Source of the DNA: Uranotaenia lowii
Lineage: Eukaryota > Arthropoda > Insecta > Diptera > Culicidae
DNA length: 64,000 nt
Assembly (NCBI RefSeq): GCF_029784155.1
Contig: NC_073691.1
Location: 133,544,394 to 133,608,393 of the forward strand
Direction of reading: 5' to 3'
The position numbers were made by a program, and so were the translations under genes. Under the pieces are notes generated by a model that saw only the letters and a list, made by a program, of their open reading frames with translations, searched no databases and had not been told where the DNA came from. Of this stretch, positions 35,742-48,300 are shown piece after piece; position 1 is the first letter of the stretch, and each line of letters begins with the position of its first letter.

Positions 35742-36633
35742 CCCAAGCAACCAAAAGTCCCATAAAACAGGTACAAAAACGCTTACTCAGCCCCATCAAT
35801 GATATGGAGTACGTTCTTTTCAGCTCCAAATTTAAGTTTTTATTGATACTATCAAGTTCCAAAACATGTCTTAATGATCTTCTATTCAGCTTCCAGCGGC
35901 CTCTTAATTAAGCTTCCAAAAATTTTAAATTGAGCAAAAAATCGCTCTCTATTTCAACTGATCCCTTGGCTTCGGTTATAATCACCTTCTCTTGATTATT
36001 CACTGTGCTCTGTACCGGTGCCGACATGATGCCACGCGCCGGATTCCAAACTCGACAAATTGTTCAATTGCTTCTGTCCTACATTTCTTACATATTTCGC
36101 ATCAGAATGGTCACTCAATTACTAAATTATTTATTGAAAAAAAACTTTCCTGGCTTGGAGATCGAACCCCAACCTTTGTGATGAGAATCAAACACACTAC
36201 CACAAGACCACGCCTAGTTGTTGATCTAACTGAAACTAAAACTCGGAGTTGTGATTTGATTTTGAAAGCACATCAATGCTCTTTTTGTGACTTACCAAAT
36301 CCCGTTTTGGGCACTTTTGTGCCCTTTATGTGACTTACCAAATCCTGTTTTGAGCACTTCTGTCCCCTTTATGTGACTTAAGTCCCGTATAACGTACGTA
36401 TAGATCACTTTTGCAACTTTCAAGTTCGTTAATGAGTACATATAGTTCCTCATGGGTATTGGGAAAATCAAGTCACAAACAATGTACATATAAATCACTT
36501 TTGCAACTTTCAAGTTCATTAATGAGTACCTAAAGTTCACTAAAGGGAATTGGGCAGTTGATTCTCTTTGTCCGCCAATATGTAACTTACAATTCCTTCA
36601 TTCAAGAAAATATGTCACTTTTGGTTGCTTGGG
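35742..36633. mobile_element. TIR element of the CCCAAG family, copy 3
   Basis: Perfect 17-bp terminal inverted repeats (CCCAAGCAACCAAAAGT) with TA on each side (35740-35741 and 36634-36635), so this is the best-preserved member. The 892-bp interior has two direct duplications: about 50 bp around GTGACTTACCAAATCC (36285-36385) and about 95 bp around CACTTTTGCAACTTTCAAG (36400-36545). It also holds a tRNA-related segment. No transposase. Confidence 0.85.
36150..36222 (-). other. tRNA-related segment in the CCCAAG element
   Basis: The minus strand reads GGCGTGGTCTTGTGGTAGTG, then TTCTCATCA, then TTGGG-GTTCGATC-TCCAA. The A-box and B-box-like words and a T-arm are present. The anticodon arm pairs poorly (TTTG/CAAA around a 10-nt loop) and there is no full acceptor stem, so this is a pseudo-tRNA or SINE head. 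Confidence 0.4.
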
Positions 36634-37108
36634 TACTTACTTATTGGTGGTTCGAACTGTTTGAAGATGTCCCTAGCCAATTTTAACAGCCTAAACCCTT
36701 TAATTTTATTAAAATCTTTAGAAAATGAAGAAAATAGGAAAACCTTTAAATATTTTGAAGTTTGAAAATACATTTATCAGTGTAAAAAACGTGAAAAAAT
36801 ATTTGCATTTTAAATCATTGAAATTTCAGAAAAAAAAACTTAAAAGAACTTTCTGAACAAAAAAATACATTAAAAAAATCTTTATCATGAAGAATTAAAC
36901 ATAATTTACAATGTTGCAAAAATCTATAATTGACTACGATAATAAATTTCACCTGTATTTAATAATTAAAAATATATTTGGGTCACTTAAAACGAGGTCC
37001 TCCAAACTAAAGGTGTATATTCAAGTGTATTAAAGAATTAAAGAAAACATCCTTTTATGTTAAATTAATATTACTTACACTTTTTAATACATTTTCCCGA
37101 AAATTTGT
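36634..37108. other. AT-rich sequence
   Basis: No coding or repeat signature recognised. Confidence 0.35.
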
Positions 37109-38440
37109 ATTTGTTGCATGGTCCGTTTATGTTGCATTGTCGGATTATGTTGCACGATCCGATTATACCACATGGTCCGATTATGTTGCATGATTGGATT
37201 ATGTTGCATGGTCGGATTATATCACACGGTCCGATTATGTTGGATGGTTTGATTATTTTTTTTTTTCTTATTATAGAGACTTTCAGCCTTGGGCTGGTTC
37301 GAAAAGGTTTGATTATGTCACATGGCCGATTTATATTGCATGATCAGATTATGTCATATGGTCGATTATGTCGCATGGTCGAATTATGTTGCATGGTCCG
37401 ATTATGTCTCATGGTCGATTATGTTGCATGATCGATATTGTTGCATGGTCGGATTATGTCACATGGTTGATAATGTTGCATGATCGGATTATGTCACACG
37501 GTCGATTATCTTGAATGGTCGGATTATGATGCATGATCCGATTATATCACATGGTCGATAATGTTGCAAGATGGAATTGTCACATGGTCAACTATGTAAC
37601 GTGGTCCGATTATGTCACATGGTCGATAATGTTGCATGATCGGATTATGTCGCATGGTCGGATTTTGTCACATTGTCCGATTTGATCACACGGTCGATTA
37701 TGTTGCATGGTCGGATTATGTTGCATGTTCGGATTATGTTGCCCGATCCGATTATGTCACATGGTAAGATTATTCCACATGGTCGATTATGTTGTATGAA
37801 CTGATTATGTCACATGGTCGATTATGTTGCATGATCGGATTATGTTACATAGTCGTTCATGTTGCATGGTCTGCTTATGATTATATTGCATGGTCTTATT
37901 ATGTCACATGATCGGATTAAGTTGCATGGTCGGATTATGTCACATGATCGATTTGTATTGCATGGTCGGATTATGTCACATGGTCGAATTTGTTGCGTGA
38001 TTGGATTATGTCACATGGTTCTATTATGTTGCATGGTCGGATTTTGTCACATGGGCTGATTTTTTTGCATGATCGGATCATGTCACATGATCCGACTATG
38101 TTATATGGTCAGATTATGTCACATGGTCGATAATGTTACATGATCTGATTATGTCACATCTTCGATTTAGTTGCATTATCGGATTTTGTCACATGGTCGA
38201 TTATGTTTCATATTCAGATTGTGTCACATGGTCGATTATGTTGTATGGTCGGATAATGTCAGATGGTCGATTTTATTGCATGGTTGAATTATGTCACATG
38301 GTCGGATTATGTTACATGGTCTGATTGTGTTGCATGGTCTGATTTTGTCACATGGACTGATCATAATGCTTGCTCAGTTTATTTCTCGTGATAAGTTTAT
38401 GTCACATGGTCAAATTCTGTTATATGGTTGAAATTTGTCA
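37109..38440. repeat. 17-19 bp minisatellite (TTGCATGG/TCACATGG)
   Basis: About 70 diverged units of 17-19 bp with the common core CATGGTCGGATTATGT. Two unit types, GTTGCATGG and GTCACATGG, tend to alternate, giving a higher-order period of about 35-37 bp. Open frames across it (37105-37431, 37859-38059, 38133-38324) are repetitive peptides from stop-poor units and are not genes. Confidence 0.92.
37254..37312. repeat. short insertion in the minisatellite
   Basis: A T-run followed by CTTATTATAGAGACTTTCAG and CCTTGGGCTGGTTCG interrupts the array. The GACTTTCAGCC...GGGCTGGTTCG text is a small dyad, reminiscent of repeat tails found in mosquito genomes. Identity is uncertain. Confidence 0.35.
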
Positions 38441-38569
38441 GTCATAAATTGCCATTTTGACACTGTCATATGTTGATCATTACGAAAATACACCATAAGT
38501 TCTATTATTCTATACATTGACCAAAAAAATTGCGTAATTCTACGTTTAGCGGTCGAAACTAAATTACTA

Positions 38570-39530
38570 CCTCCTCCACTTTTTCCTCAGATTTAAGCTT
38601 TTTTTGCCTTGAGAGCATAGGAGATGAAAGCTTAAATCTGAGGAAAAAAGCTTGAATCTGAAGAAAAAAAAAGCTTTAAAACGAGATTCACCAACACTTA
38701 TTTGAAAGATGTTGGACGATACATAGACAAATACTGTATCGTTGTCGGGGCCTGGGGTAAACAAGTTAGGGTTCAACCTTTAGTTTGAACACTTTTCACG
38801 CACACTCGTGCATCAGTGCCGTAAACAATCAGGTCCCGGCAACGATATAGGATTTGTCTATGTATCGTGTAACCAACATCTTTTAAATAAGTGCTGGTGA
38901 ATCTCGTTTATAATAAGGTTGCCAGAATTTTTTCCACTCCCATCCGGGCCTAGCAATTCCGGGCATTTTTTCAAAAAAACCTAGCAAAATCCGGGCATGG
39001 ATTTCAATTTTTCAAATCCAAAAACCGGGCAAAAACCGGGCAAAATTTAGGTGTTATTATACATAAAAGCAAAGAAAAAATGCAAAAAGAATGAAATTAA
39101 TATTTTATTCATGTAATTGCAGGCTTCCAAAAACTTTTTGGAACACTTAAATATTTTAAAGGTTTATAAAAGTAAATCAGTGAAATTATTTTAAACAACC
39201 GTTGAAAATTTCCATACCGTCACTCGATTTTGCTGAAACTTACTCAAAAACTTTGATTTTTTTGGTTTCTTTGTGAAAATTGTGAAACAATCCGGGCAAT
39301 ATCCGGACTTTTTTCACGATATCCGGGCAACCGGGCCGGACCGGACTTTCTCGAAATTTTGCATCAAATATCCGGGCAAACCCGGATAAAACCGGGCAAT
39401 CTGGCAAGCTTAGTTTATAAGCCTTTTTTCCTCAGATTCAAGCTTTTTTTGCCTTGAGAGTATAGAAGATGAAAGCTTGAACCTGAGGAAAAAAGCTTAA
39501 ATCTGACAAAAAAGCTTGAATCTGAGAGAT
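38570..39530. mobile_element. foldback element interrupted by an 8-bp-TSD element
   Basis: The left arm (38570-38765: TCCTCAGATTTAAGC, then GAGATGAAAGCTTAAATCTG, CGAGATTCACC, CATAGACAAATACTG) recurs in reverse complement at 38825-38913 and 39421-39530. The outer 110 bp contain a short palindrome of their own (CCTCAGATTTAAGC with GCTTAAATCTGAGG). The right arm is cut by 38914-39412. No coding sequence. Confidence 0.7.
38914..39412. mobile_element. hAT-like non-autonomous element (CCGGGC-rich)
   Basis: Ends are TAAGGTTGCCAGA and the complement of TAAGCTTGCCAGA, flanked by the 8-bp duplication GTTTATAA (38906-38913 and 39413-39420). An 8-bp TSD is characteristic of the hAT superfamily. The interior near both ends is rich in CCGGGCA/TCCGGGC words. 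No transposase. Confidence 0.8.
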
Positions 39531-39869
39531 GTGCTTCACACGGATTGTATATCGTTGCTGGGACCTGTAAACAATATAAACCCAATCATGGTGTGAGTGA
39601 AGTGCACTTCGATATTCAATGTGTGAGTGCGATGATGTGCTTTTACTCAAAGCTTGAATGCAAAGCTGCAATGCTTGAGAAGAAAGCTGCAAATTGGATT
39701 GCATTTGAACAAGAAGTTCTCAAAATAAGCTTCTGTGTCAAATGTCAGCTCCATAGATCACTTAGGCACAGTGTTTAGAAAGGCATATAAGATTTGAAAC
39801 CATTAAAAACAAATCGAACATTAGGCACGACATCAAACTAACCTGTGCGAATATTGAGCAGCCACTCAC
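39531..39869. other. unassigned sequence, locally GC-moderate
   Basis: The frame 39545-39778 shows no recognised domain; its text repeats AAAGCTTGAATGCAAAGCTG. Probably repeat-derived. Confidence 0.35.
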
Positions 39870-40053
39870 AAACTGTTTTTAATGATTTTGGAAATTTTGA
39901 TGATATTTTTTACCGATCACTTGAATTTTAGGATCGTGTAAACCAATCCTTTCTGAGTACAATGAAAAAATTGAGCGAATTCGGTTGAATAGACTAAAAT
40001 TATCCATAAAAACCAACATTATGTGCTAAGCTGTGTAACGATTGGCAAATCAC
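39870..40053. mobile_element. partial relative of the TA-flanked TIR element
   Basis: Ends ACGATTGGCAAATCACCC, the same terminus as the element at 10623-13383. About 150 bp leading to it (TGAGTACAATG, ATTGAGCGAATTCGG, ATGTGCTAAGCTGTG) match the reverse complement of 10623-10775 with scattered changes. The other end and the TA flank are not seen, so this is a truncated copy. Confidence 0.7.
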
Positions 40054-42918
40054 CCAACGTCATTTCCTTTCTGGTATTTTTACATTATACAATTCCCAAT
40101 ATAAGCTCTTCATAACTATTCAGATCGCAATTGCTTAACCGCAATTGCTATAACCCCAATTATTTTACAATATTTTACTATACATTATGTTTTAGCGAAG
40201 CCGCTAGATTGCCAGAATAAACCCAATCGATTAGTGAAAACTAAATTTCTTCCGATACATGATGTCTTCGCGAGCCATGGCTTGATGAAGATTGCTTATC
40301 AGTCAAAGTAGAAGGAACAAGTTTTGAAAAGTTTTTTCGATGGAATGAGAAAATAGAGTACTGAAGTGGCTATTAGTAGGGTTAGCTATTTCAAGCAAGT
40401 TGTTTTCAAACATTACTGATGGAATAACAAGCGAGCATTTCAATTGCCACGTGTAAAGTGGCTTAGTGTAACGATGAAACTTTGTCGAAAATGTTTGAAT
40501 AGCTGCTGGTTTCACGATTAGGGTGGGTGTATTTTCGTAACCAAAGTCGCTTAAAACAAAACAATATTTTCATAATTTTCATTCTTACATCCGTTAAAAT
40601 GCGTTTTGAAAATGTTTTCGTCTATATGTAACATAGAAGAAGTAAAACAATATATTTTTAATACCAAATTTCAAATTTGATACTGCCCAATGTGCCAAGT
40701 GAATGGCAACTACACTAAATAGTTTCGTATAGTAGGTTTAGGTATCAAAGGGGAATGCTCACATTAACATAATTTGCCTATTTATCACCATGCGCCTGGG
40801 TTCGTTTTGGCTGCCCTGCCACTCCAGACCGCGGATATCGATTGGGTTAACCTGCTTTATGAGAAGTCGTTAAATTTAGTCGCACTTATGAAGTCGCGCC
40901 ACAACCTAGCGGCCCGAAAATATGGGGAAATTGGGGGAAAAGTCGAAAACCCTGTGCTGTGCGTCATTTGTGTGCATGGTTTAGAGATACATTCAAGTGT
41001 GCCCTATAGTTTGTAACGCTTTCTGATCTGTTTTTTTTACTTTGTGCCAGAAAAATAACGGTAGAATTAGATTTTACTGGTTCCGAAAACCTAAAAAATG
41101 TTTGACCAAGAAAAAGACATATTCTATATTAAACACAAGTATCTTATTATTTTTTCTTTTACAAATTCCACCTTTAACCTTCCAAAACCGTTCGCTAAAT
41201 ATCCGTTTCGGGGAAATTTGAGTTGTGGTTTGATTTCGCTCTCCTGGCTGTAAATGTTAACCGATTTTGATGATATTATATTCATTTTGTAGGTAATTTA
41301 TTCTTATTACTCAAAATTTCAAAATAAGGTTGAAATGTATTACCAGGTTATCAGAAACTGGGTAAGAAAGTAAAAAGTCCGCAAAATTCATTTTATTTTT
41401 GAAATACTCATAACTTTTGACAGCTTTTCTGCATTTAAGTGTTTCATTGATGTTTGAAATCGTCTAGATTCCATCTATCCGACAATATATAGATATGTTG
41501 GGGTGCAATGAAAGTTTTTACCGCTATCTCAGATCTTCCGGCACAAAAAAATCTTACCTAAAAAAACGACATTCAATTTTGGCTTTGCTTAGCTGTATTT
41601 CATTTCCCAATGAACCGATTTACAAATCTCAAATTTTAGTTTTTTGTCGTTAATTTGATCATTATTTTCATAGAACATACTTGGTCTGTCAAAATTCCCA
41701 GTTCTTCAGTATATTGGAATGATGATAAAGATGTTTGAAATGTGCGCTTTGGGTCATATTGACCCGAACAGCTTTGGATGGTTAAGTTAGATCCTCAAAC
41801 ATATTTCAATCAAGCTGGAGACAACACCCATTTCAACAATTTTATCGAAGCGTAGAATTTGGTTCTCCGGAAAAAAAGATGAGTAAGATAACGAGATGAT
41901 GAATGTATCTGTGACCGTTTTCAATTTAAAATACATTGATATTTATGTAAAACCGTAGGATATTTAGTCTTCTCGGAAGTAAGTAACTCAACAAAAATAA
42001 ACATAAAAAACAGGAGACACCTTCAACGTTTCTATACCTGCTCACCCATCTAACCCTTGTCAGTTCGGTTGAAATGGGAAAGTTACGCTGGAAGTTTTTG
42101 TCAAGATCAAAGCTGCGTATTTTGCCGATTGGTAGAATCATGCCTTGTTGGTTGCACATCATCATGAGAGAAGCTCTTCTACAGTTGAAGAAAAGTCTAT
42201 TGAGGAAATCGGGCAACACATTCCGACATGATGTTTTACATCTTTGTACCGGAGATGACGTAAACAATATGTGTCTGATAAAAACCTATAGGACCATCTG
42301 GGGACAGACGACATTTGAAAGGATTTTCCTCGAAGTGGAAGGTAGAAATCGTCACATTCACATGATTTGATCGAATGGATTCAAATTTTTCTTGCATTTC
42401 AGTCACTCAGTCGTAGCATATTTTTATGGACTAAAATAGACACTATTGACAAAATCCTTTCAAGAAATCTTTTTATTTTTCCAAAGATTGTCATTGAAAC
42501 TCTTTTAGAGCTTTACTCTCTCAAGGATAACAAAGATGGATCTGTCTCGGGTGAATCCATAAATTACGTTACTCTCTTATGGGACGAGGAAGTAAGCTTG
42601 AGCGTTACGAATTGTGCCATAGGAAAGGAAAGAGAGCTTTGTTAATCGTTACGAAACGGTTTTTTTCTTCGTTTACACAAAATTTTAACGCAGCTATTTC
42701 GATGTTATTCAGTTTTTGCAGAGGAATGATAAGCAAATCAAAGTCTGCTGAAAATTGTAAGCTTGAACATGATTATTGCGGGTGTGCGCTCTTTTCCTTA
42801 TAACGATTTAAAGAGAGATATATATATATATTAAAAAGCCATGAAATAACCGTTGGAAAATCTAATTTTAGGTACATTTACCCAATACTTTCATTCTTAA
42901 CATTAGTTTTGATTTCAA
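40054..42918. other. AT-rich stretch, no gene recognised
   Basis: Frames at 40774-41016, 42074-42370 and 42579-42803 have no recognised domains. A TATATATATATA run sits near 42820. Around 41752 GGGTCATATTGACCC is a short perfect palindrome resembling one near 21900. Confidence 0.4.
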
Positions 42919-44324
42919 CAGAGCAACACCTCCTTGTGTAACTGGTCTGCTCGGAACCTTGAGCAGCACTGATCCGCGATGCCAGGTAAATGTTTGACGT
43001 TTTGTAGTTAGGAAAAATGTAAACAAAAAGGTGTAAATTTTTGCTGAATTAAAAACTCATTTTACTACTGCTTTTAACTTCAGAGATCACTTAAGAAGTA
43101 AGTAGAATCAACTTTTAGGTCTTCTTCTTGTGATTTAAATATTTTTTGAAAAAAATATTAATAGCTACTATCGATAAATTGAGTTTCAAAAACTGGTGTT
43201 TTCTTGCGATTGAAAACACCTTTAAGTATTTTAAAAGTTTTTGGATGAAAAGGTGATATTTTCACAAAAACTTTCGTTAAAAAAATGTTGGAGATATCTG
43301 TAAGCTTAATTAACGAAATTTCGGTTTTGGAAAGCATTCTAACAAGGAAAAGCCCTGGTAAAAACTGGAATTTTATCCCGTTTTCTGTTAACCAAAGAAA
43401 ATAAAATTGATGTATTTTTTTCTGGAATCATCGGAGTGTTTGAGTTGTTTATAGTACTGGAAGAAGATTTAAAATGATTTAGATTTTTTAAAGATTTATT
43501 TAAGGGTTGTATTTCATTTACGAAAAATGCACTTCTGAAGTGTCTGCTCTTATGTGAGAGTTGTGTCTTTCAAGTACCTTTTCATGACAAAATTTTGCCC
43601 AATAATTATCAAAAAATAACATTACGAGCTAATTTCCTTTAAATTATATGTCTGTTTCATGAAGCTTCCCCAATTCTCTAAATTCTTCTATAGAGGACTT
43701 TGTGGCGCTACTGATTGGTTAATATCTCCCATTGCTTCTTCATCTGCTGACCGTAAGTTGCGGCAAACCCGAAGCAATCGACCATGAGCTCGCTCGGCAA
43801 AAATCACGAGTCGATGGGTGGTGATCAGGGATGCTAACCATTTTTTTTTTTTCAAAAATCAGGGAACTGGTGAAATAAAAATCAGGCTTCGTTAAAATAA
43901 CGGAAATTTCGCTCAAAGTGACGACCTTTTTTTAGTCATCGCTCCACATTTTCACTCTAATATGTGTTGTTAGCCTACTTGGTTGAATAATTCTACTGAA
44001 GCAAAGCAATCGAAAGATTCCCATTAATTCTCTTTTTAAATAAGGATTAAAGGGAATCTTTCGATTGCTTTGATTCAGCTACATTTGCACATTTTACTTC
44101 AGCAATGGTACCTAATCCAGTTCCTTATTACCCATTTTCATCAAATTCGCAAAAATCAGGCAAAATCAGACATATTTAAAAAAATCGGGGAAATTCTATG
44201 TCTTATCAGATTGTCAGGCAGAGCTTCGAAAAATCAGGCGGATCCTGAAAAATCAAGCACATTGCCATCACTGGTGGTGATAGAGAAACCAGAGAGATCA
44301 ATAGTGGGAAAGATCACATGCGGG
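42919..44324. mobile_element. relic of the tRNA-module foldback family, twice interrupted
   Basis: Three blocks match the inverted part of the element at 22932-23117: 42926-42974 (TGTGTAACTGGTCTGCTCGG), 43730-43825 (GACCGTAAGTTGCGGC, CGAGTCGATGGGTGG) and 44274-44324 (GAGAGATCAATAG, AAAGATCACATGCGGG). In between lie an uncharacterised insert (about 42975-43729) and the 8-bp-TSD element at 43826-44273. The tRNA-like module itself is not present. Confidence 0.75.
43826..44273. mobile_element. hAT-like non-autonomous element (CAGGGATG end)
   Basis: Ends are CAGGGATGCTAA and the complement of CAGTGATGGCAA, flanked by the 8-bp duplication GTGGTGAT (43818-43825 and 44274-44281), as expected for hAT elements. 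The interior contains an inverted pair around CAATCGAAAGATTCCC and many AAAATCAGG-type words near both ends. No transposase. Confidence 0.85.
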
Positions 44325-44690
44325 CAGAGATGTCAATGTGCCTTTGCCTTTTCAGGATTTGCCTGATTTTTCAAGGATCTGCCTGACAACCTGATAAATC
44401 ATTGAATTTCTCTGATTTTTTAAAATATTGCCTAATTTTCCAGGAATTGCCTGATTATTCGAGGCTCAGCCTGACAACCTGATAAGCTATTGCATTTTCC
44501 TGATTTTTTTTTTTAAATATGTCTGATTTCGCCCAATTTTTGCTAATGTGATGAAAAATGGGTAGTAAGGAACTGGATTAGGTACCATAGCTGAAGTGCA
44601 AAAGTGAAAATGTGGCTGAATCAAAGCGATCGAAAGATTCCCTTTAATTCTTATTTAAAAAAAGGAAGTTAAAGGGAATCTCGGTAAAGT
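44325..44690. mobile_element. truncated relative of the CAG-ended element, inverted
   Basis: Starts CAGAGATGTCAATGTGC right after the foldback relic. It repeats, in reverse order, text from 43826-44273 (TGCCTGATTTTTC, then GGGTAGTAAGGAACTGG and ATTAGGTACC). The far end lacks a matching terminus and the word CATGCGGG before it is not found duplicated, so the copy is truncated or rearranged. Confidence 0.7.
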
Positions 44691-45152
44691 TACTTTGAAA
44701 ATGAACATTTTTGTGAATCAAATTTTTAATCCACCTCCAGGGCGTAAAACTTGTCAAATAAATTTTATTTAATTGCGGATTAATTGTTTACTAGGTGTAA
44801 AAAAAGGTTGCAAAATAATGTACAATTCTGGAAATTAGAAAGTAAACAGAAATGAATAGCGCAGTAAATTAAACTCTCAAACATATCTAGCTTATATTTG
44901 TATTGTTTTTATACGAATTTATAAAACTAAATTAAAAATCATGGGTTTGGGTCGACTTTGGAGATAATTTTATCATTCATTCCATGAAAATCTATGTTTA
45001 CTTCGATTATTTGCAATTTGACATTGGAAATATAAAAGTAAACAGTCTAGATCCACTACAACTTTGCTCTGACAAACTTTTCAGAGGATTCTTATCCTGC
45101 CTCTGAACATGCTCAATGGAGTTGAAACTTGTCAATTTGGAGGTACGACCTT
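44691..45152. other. AT-rich sequence left of the LINE
   Basis: No coding or repeat signature recognised. Confidence 0.35.
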
Positions 45153-45303
45153 CACGAAAAGTTGCAGGTTGTATTATAGAATGGTATGTTTGGAATGTTA
45201 GTTTTGTAGAATTTCTGCATCTCTACAAAAATTAGTAAAAGAGTTGTGCAATTGAATGGAATAAAAACTCCTGGAATAGAAAGGCGAGAAGGAATACGAT
45301 GTT
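45153..45303. repeat. 151-bp target-site duplication, left copy
   Basis: Reads as identical, base for base, to 49504-49654 in the same orientation; similarity stops abruptly at both ends (C versus T after the last shared GATGTT). It brackets the LINE exactly, so it is best read as an unusually long target duplication. Confidence 0.9.
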
Positions 45304-48300
45304 CAGGTATCAGAATGGGGGTAGGCTTAATAGCGGCACGTTATCCAAACATACGGGAAAATTGTGCCTAGCCTTTTTTTATCCAAGATTTCATCATTTA
45401 CCTGAGAAACCTGAAAAACTTATAAAAGGAAGAAATAAATTCAATCTATTTAAGATGGCATAAAGCCTTTCCACTAGGGATTATTAGCATTAAAGCTTTT
45501 TTCTACATTCGGTAAGGAATGATAGAATGTTTTTTAAGTTTAATTTCTTAAACTCAGATTCGCTTAAAGCGTAAGATCCCAGAGTACGAAAACGTAGTCT
45601 GGCAAATGAGGGACATTTACATATAAGATGGAAGGGATCTTCCACATCTGATTCACAACTACCACATACTGGAGATTCAGCACGCTGAATGTTGTGCATG
45701 TGATAGTTGAGTTTACAATGACCGGAGAGTGCTCTGATCAAGATGCTGCAATGAGATTTATTTAAAGTTAATAAGTAACTCGATATGATTGGAGATGGTT
45801 TTTCTAAAAATAATTTAGTTTGACGACAAGTGTCCAACTCTTCCCAGTATCGTTTATGCTGGTTAGAGGACCAAGTTTGAATTTGGTTTCTGAACCAACA
45901 TGGTGATATTGGGACAGCCGGCTCTGGTCCGTAAAATTCCTTTTCCGACCCAGCTCTAGCGAGTTCGTCGGCGCATTCGTTTCCAAAAATTCCCTTATGT
46001 CCGGGTACCCATAGAAGGTTTAATCCATTGGCTTCAGCAAGTTCTTCGATTGCTTTCCGGCATGCGATTACCAGTTTTGATCTAGAACTGGAAGCACTGA
46101 GTGATTTGATAGCTGCTTGGCTATCTGAACAAAAATAAATTGTTCTGAACATAATCTTCTTTTGAAGTGCAATTTGCATTCCATACATAATAGCATATAG
46201 CTCAGCCTGAAAGACTGTACAATATTTTCCTAGAGGTTGAGCATGTTCTATGTTCAACTCGTGACAGTAAATTCCTGCACCTGCACGGCCGTTTGATAAT
46301 GAACCGTCAGTATAGAACACAATATGAGAGGACATTTGGTCCTCTACGAAACCTGATAACCATTCTTGAGGAGAAGGAAATTTGACTTTAAACCCCATGT
46401 AGGGAAAACTACTCGAGAGTGTTAAATCGTTTGGCGCTAAATTAAACTTGTTTAATCTAACTAATTCAGGCCACACATTTGTATGACTCGATGATCTTTC
46501 GATATTTCCTGACAGCCAGAGACCAACTGCCTGTAGACGAAAAGCACATGAGAAGGCTTCCTGTTTTAGGAACAAGTGTAGAGGTTTGATAGAAAACAGA
46601 GCCTCTAGTGCTGCAGTAGGAGTTGTAGTGAACGATCCGGACAAAAGACACATTCTTTGAAGGTGATTTAGTTTAGTCCGAACTGTTGCAACTTCTCCTT
46701 TCTGCCACCACACTAGACACCCATAAGCCAGAATTGGTCTTACTATTGTGGAGTAAATCCAGTGAATATGTTTGGGTTTGAGTCCCCAGTTTTTTCCGAT
46801 TGCACGTCGGCATTGTCCGAAGGCCATGCATGCTTTTTTGATTCTGAATTCGATGTGATCAGACCAGTTTAATTTGGAGTCAAGAATGACACCCAAATAT
46901 TTAACTTGATTAGACACGGTGATTTCGGAACCATAAAACAGCAGAGGGCGCACCCCGCGGGTGATACGTTTTTTAGTAAATAAAACAATATTAGTTTTTA
47001 GAGGATTAACTGAAAGTTCTACATGAGAACACCATCGTTCAACAGAGCGCAGAGCTTGTTGCATTATATCAAATAATGTGCTTATGCACAAACCTCTTAC
47101 CAGCAGAAGATAATCATCTGCGAATCCATAGGTTGGTATTCCACGGTCATTGAGTTTTCTCAACAAGCCGTCTGCAACTAGGTTCCACAAAAGAGGTGAT
47201 AGTACACCTCCCTGTGGGCAACCACGTGTGCTAACTTTTGTTATTGAAGCCTGTCTTAAAGACGAATGAAGATTCCTGTTACTTAGCATTGCTCTAATCC
47301 AGTTAGTTATAACACTAGGCACTCCATGAAGTAGTGCCGCATCCATTATTGATGTAAACGAGACATTATCAAATGCTCCTTCTATGTCTAGAAATGCTCC
47401 TAGACATGATTCTTTCTGTGAAAAATTATTTTCAATATTATGTACTACGTTGTGCAGAAGAGTTAATGTTGATTTTCCTGTTTGGTATGCATGTTGTGTC
47501 GCATTAAGCGGATGTTGGACAAGGCATTCTTGCCTGATATGATGATCAATTAAACGTTCAAGTGCTTTTAATAGAAATGAACTTAGACTAATAGGACGAA
47601 AACTTTTGGCTTCGTCGTATGATGATCGTCCCCCTTTAGGGATGAATTTCACGGCTATCTGCCGCCAAAGTTTAGGAATATATCCATGAGCAAAACTGCT
47701 TATCATTATTTTTCTTAATATGTGTTTGAAATGATCGAAACCTTTTTGAAGCAAAACTGAAAATAAACCGTCACTTCCAGGAGATTTGTATTGAGCAAAA
47801 CCATCGATTGCCCATTTGATCGATTCTGTAGTAACTATTTTCCGAGCAAAATGCAAGGAATCTAGACTTCCAGAAAAGAACTCAGGCTCTATCGATGAAT
47901 CTTGATCAACACATCCTGGAAAGTGAGTATTGAATAGACAACTTAATGTTTCTTCGTCGTTTGATGTATAATCACCACTAGGGGTTTTAAGGTATGAAAC
48001 CTGATAATCTTTTGATTTGGCTAAGACTTTATTTAACCTACTTGCTTCGTGCAAGCCTGAAATGTTTGTGCAGTAGCTCTGCCAACTTGAGCGTTCAGCA
48101 GCTCTTGTTGCTTTCCGGTAAGCTCTGCGAGCCAACTTGAACGCATCAAAACCTTCCGTGCGCCTTCGGTTCCAAGAGCGTCTGCAGTTTTTTCGTAATT
48201 TACTGAGATTTGAGTTCCACCATGGTGTACTGTTTTTGTTGAATTTCAACGTTCTTACGGGACACGCTTCTTCATAAGAATTTAAAATAATTTCGGTGGT

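Noticed and set aside
37105..38324. Open frames in the minisatellite
   Set aside because: Repetitive His/Gly/Met peptides that follow the repeat units.
42975..43729. A TIR element within the foldback relic
   Set aside because: The segment is clearly an insertion relative to 22975, but no matching ends or clean target duplication were found.
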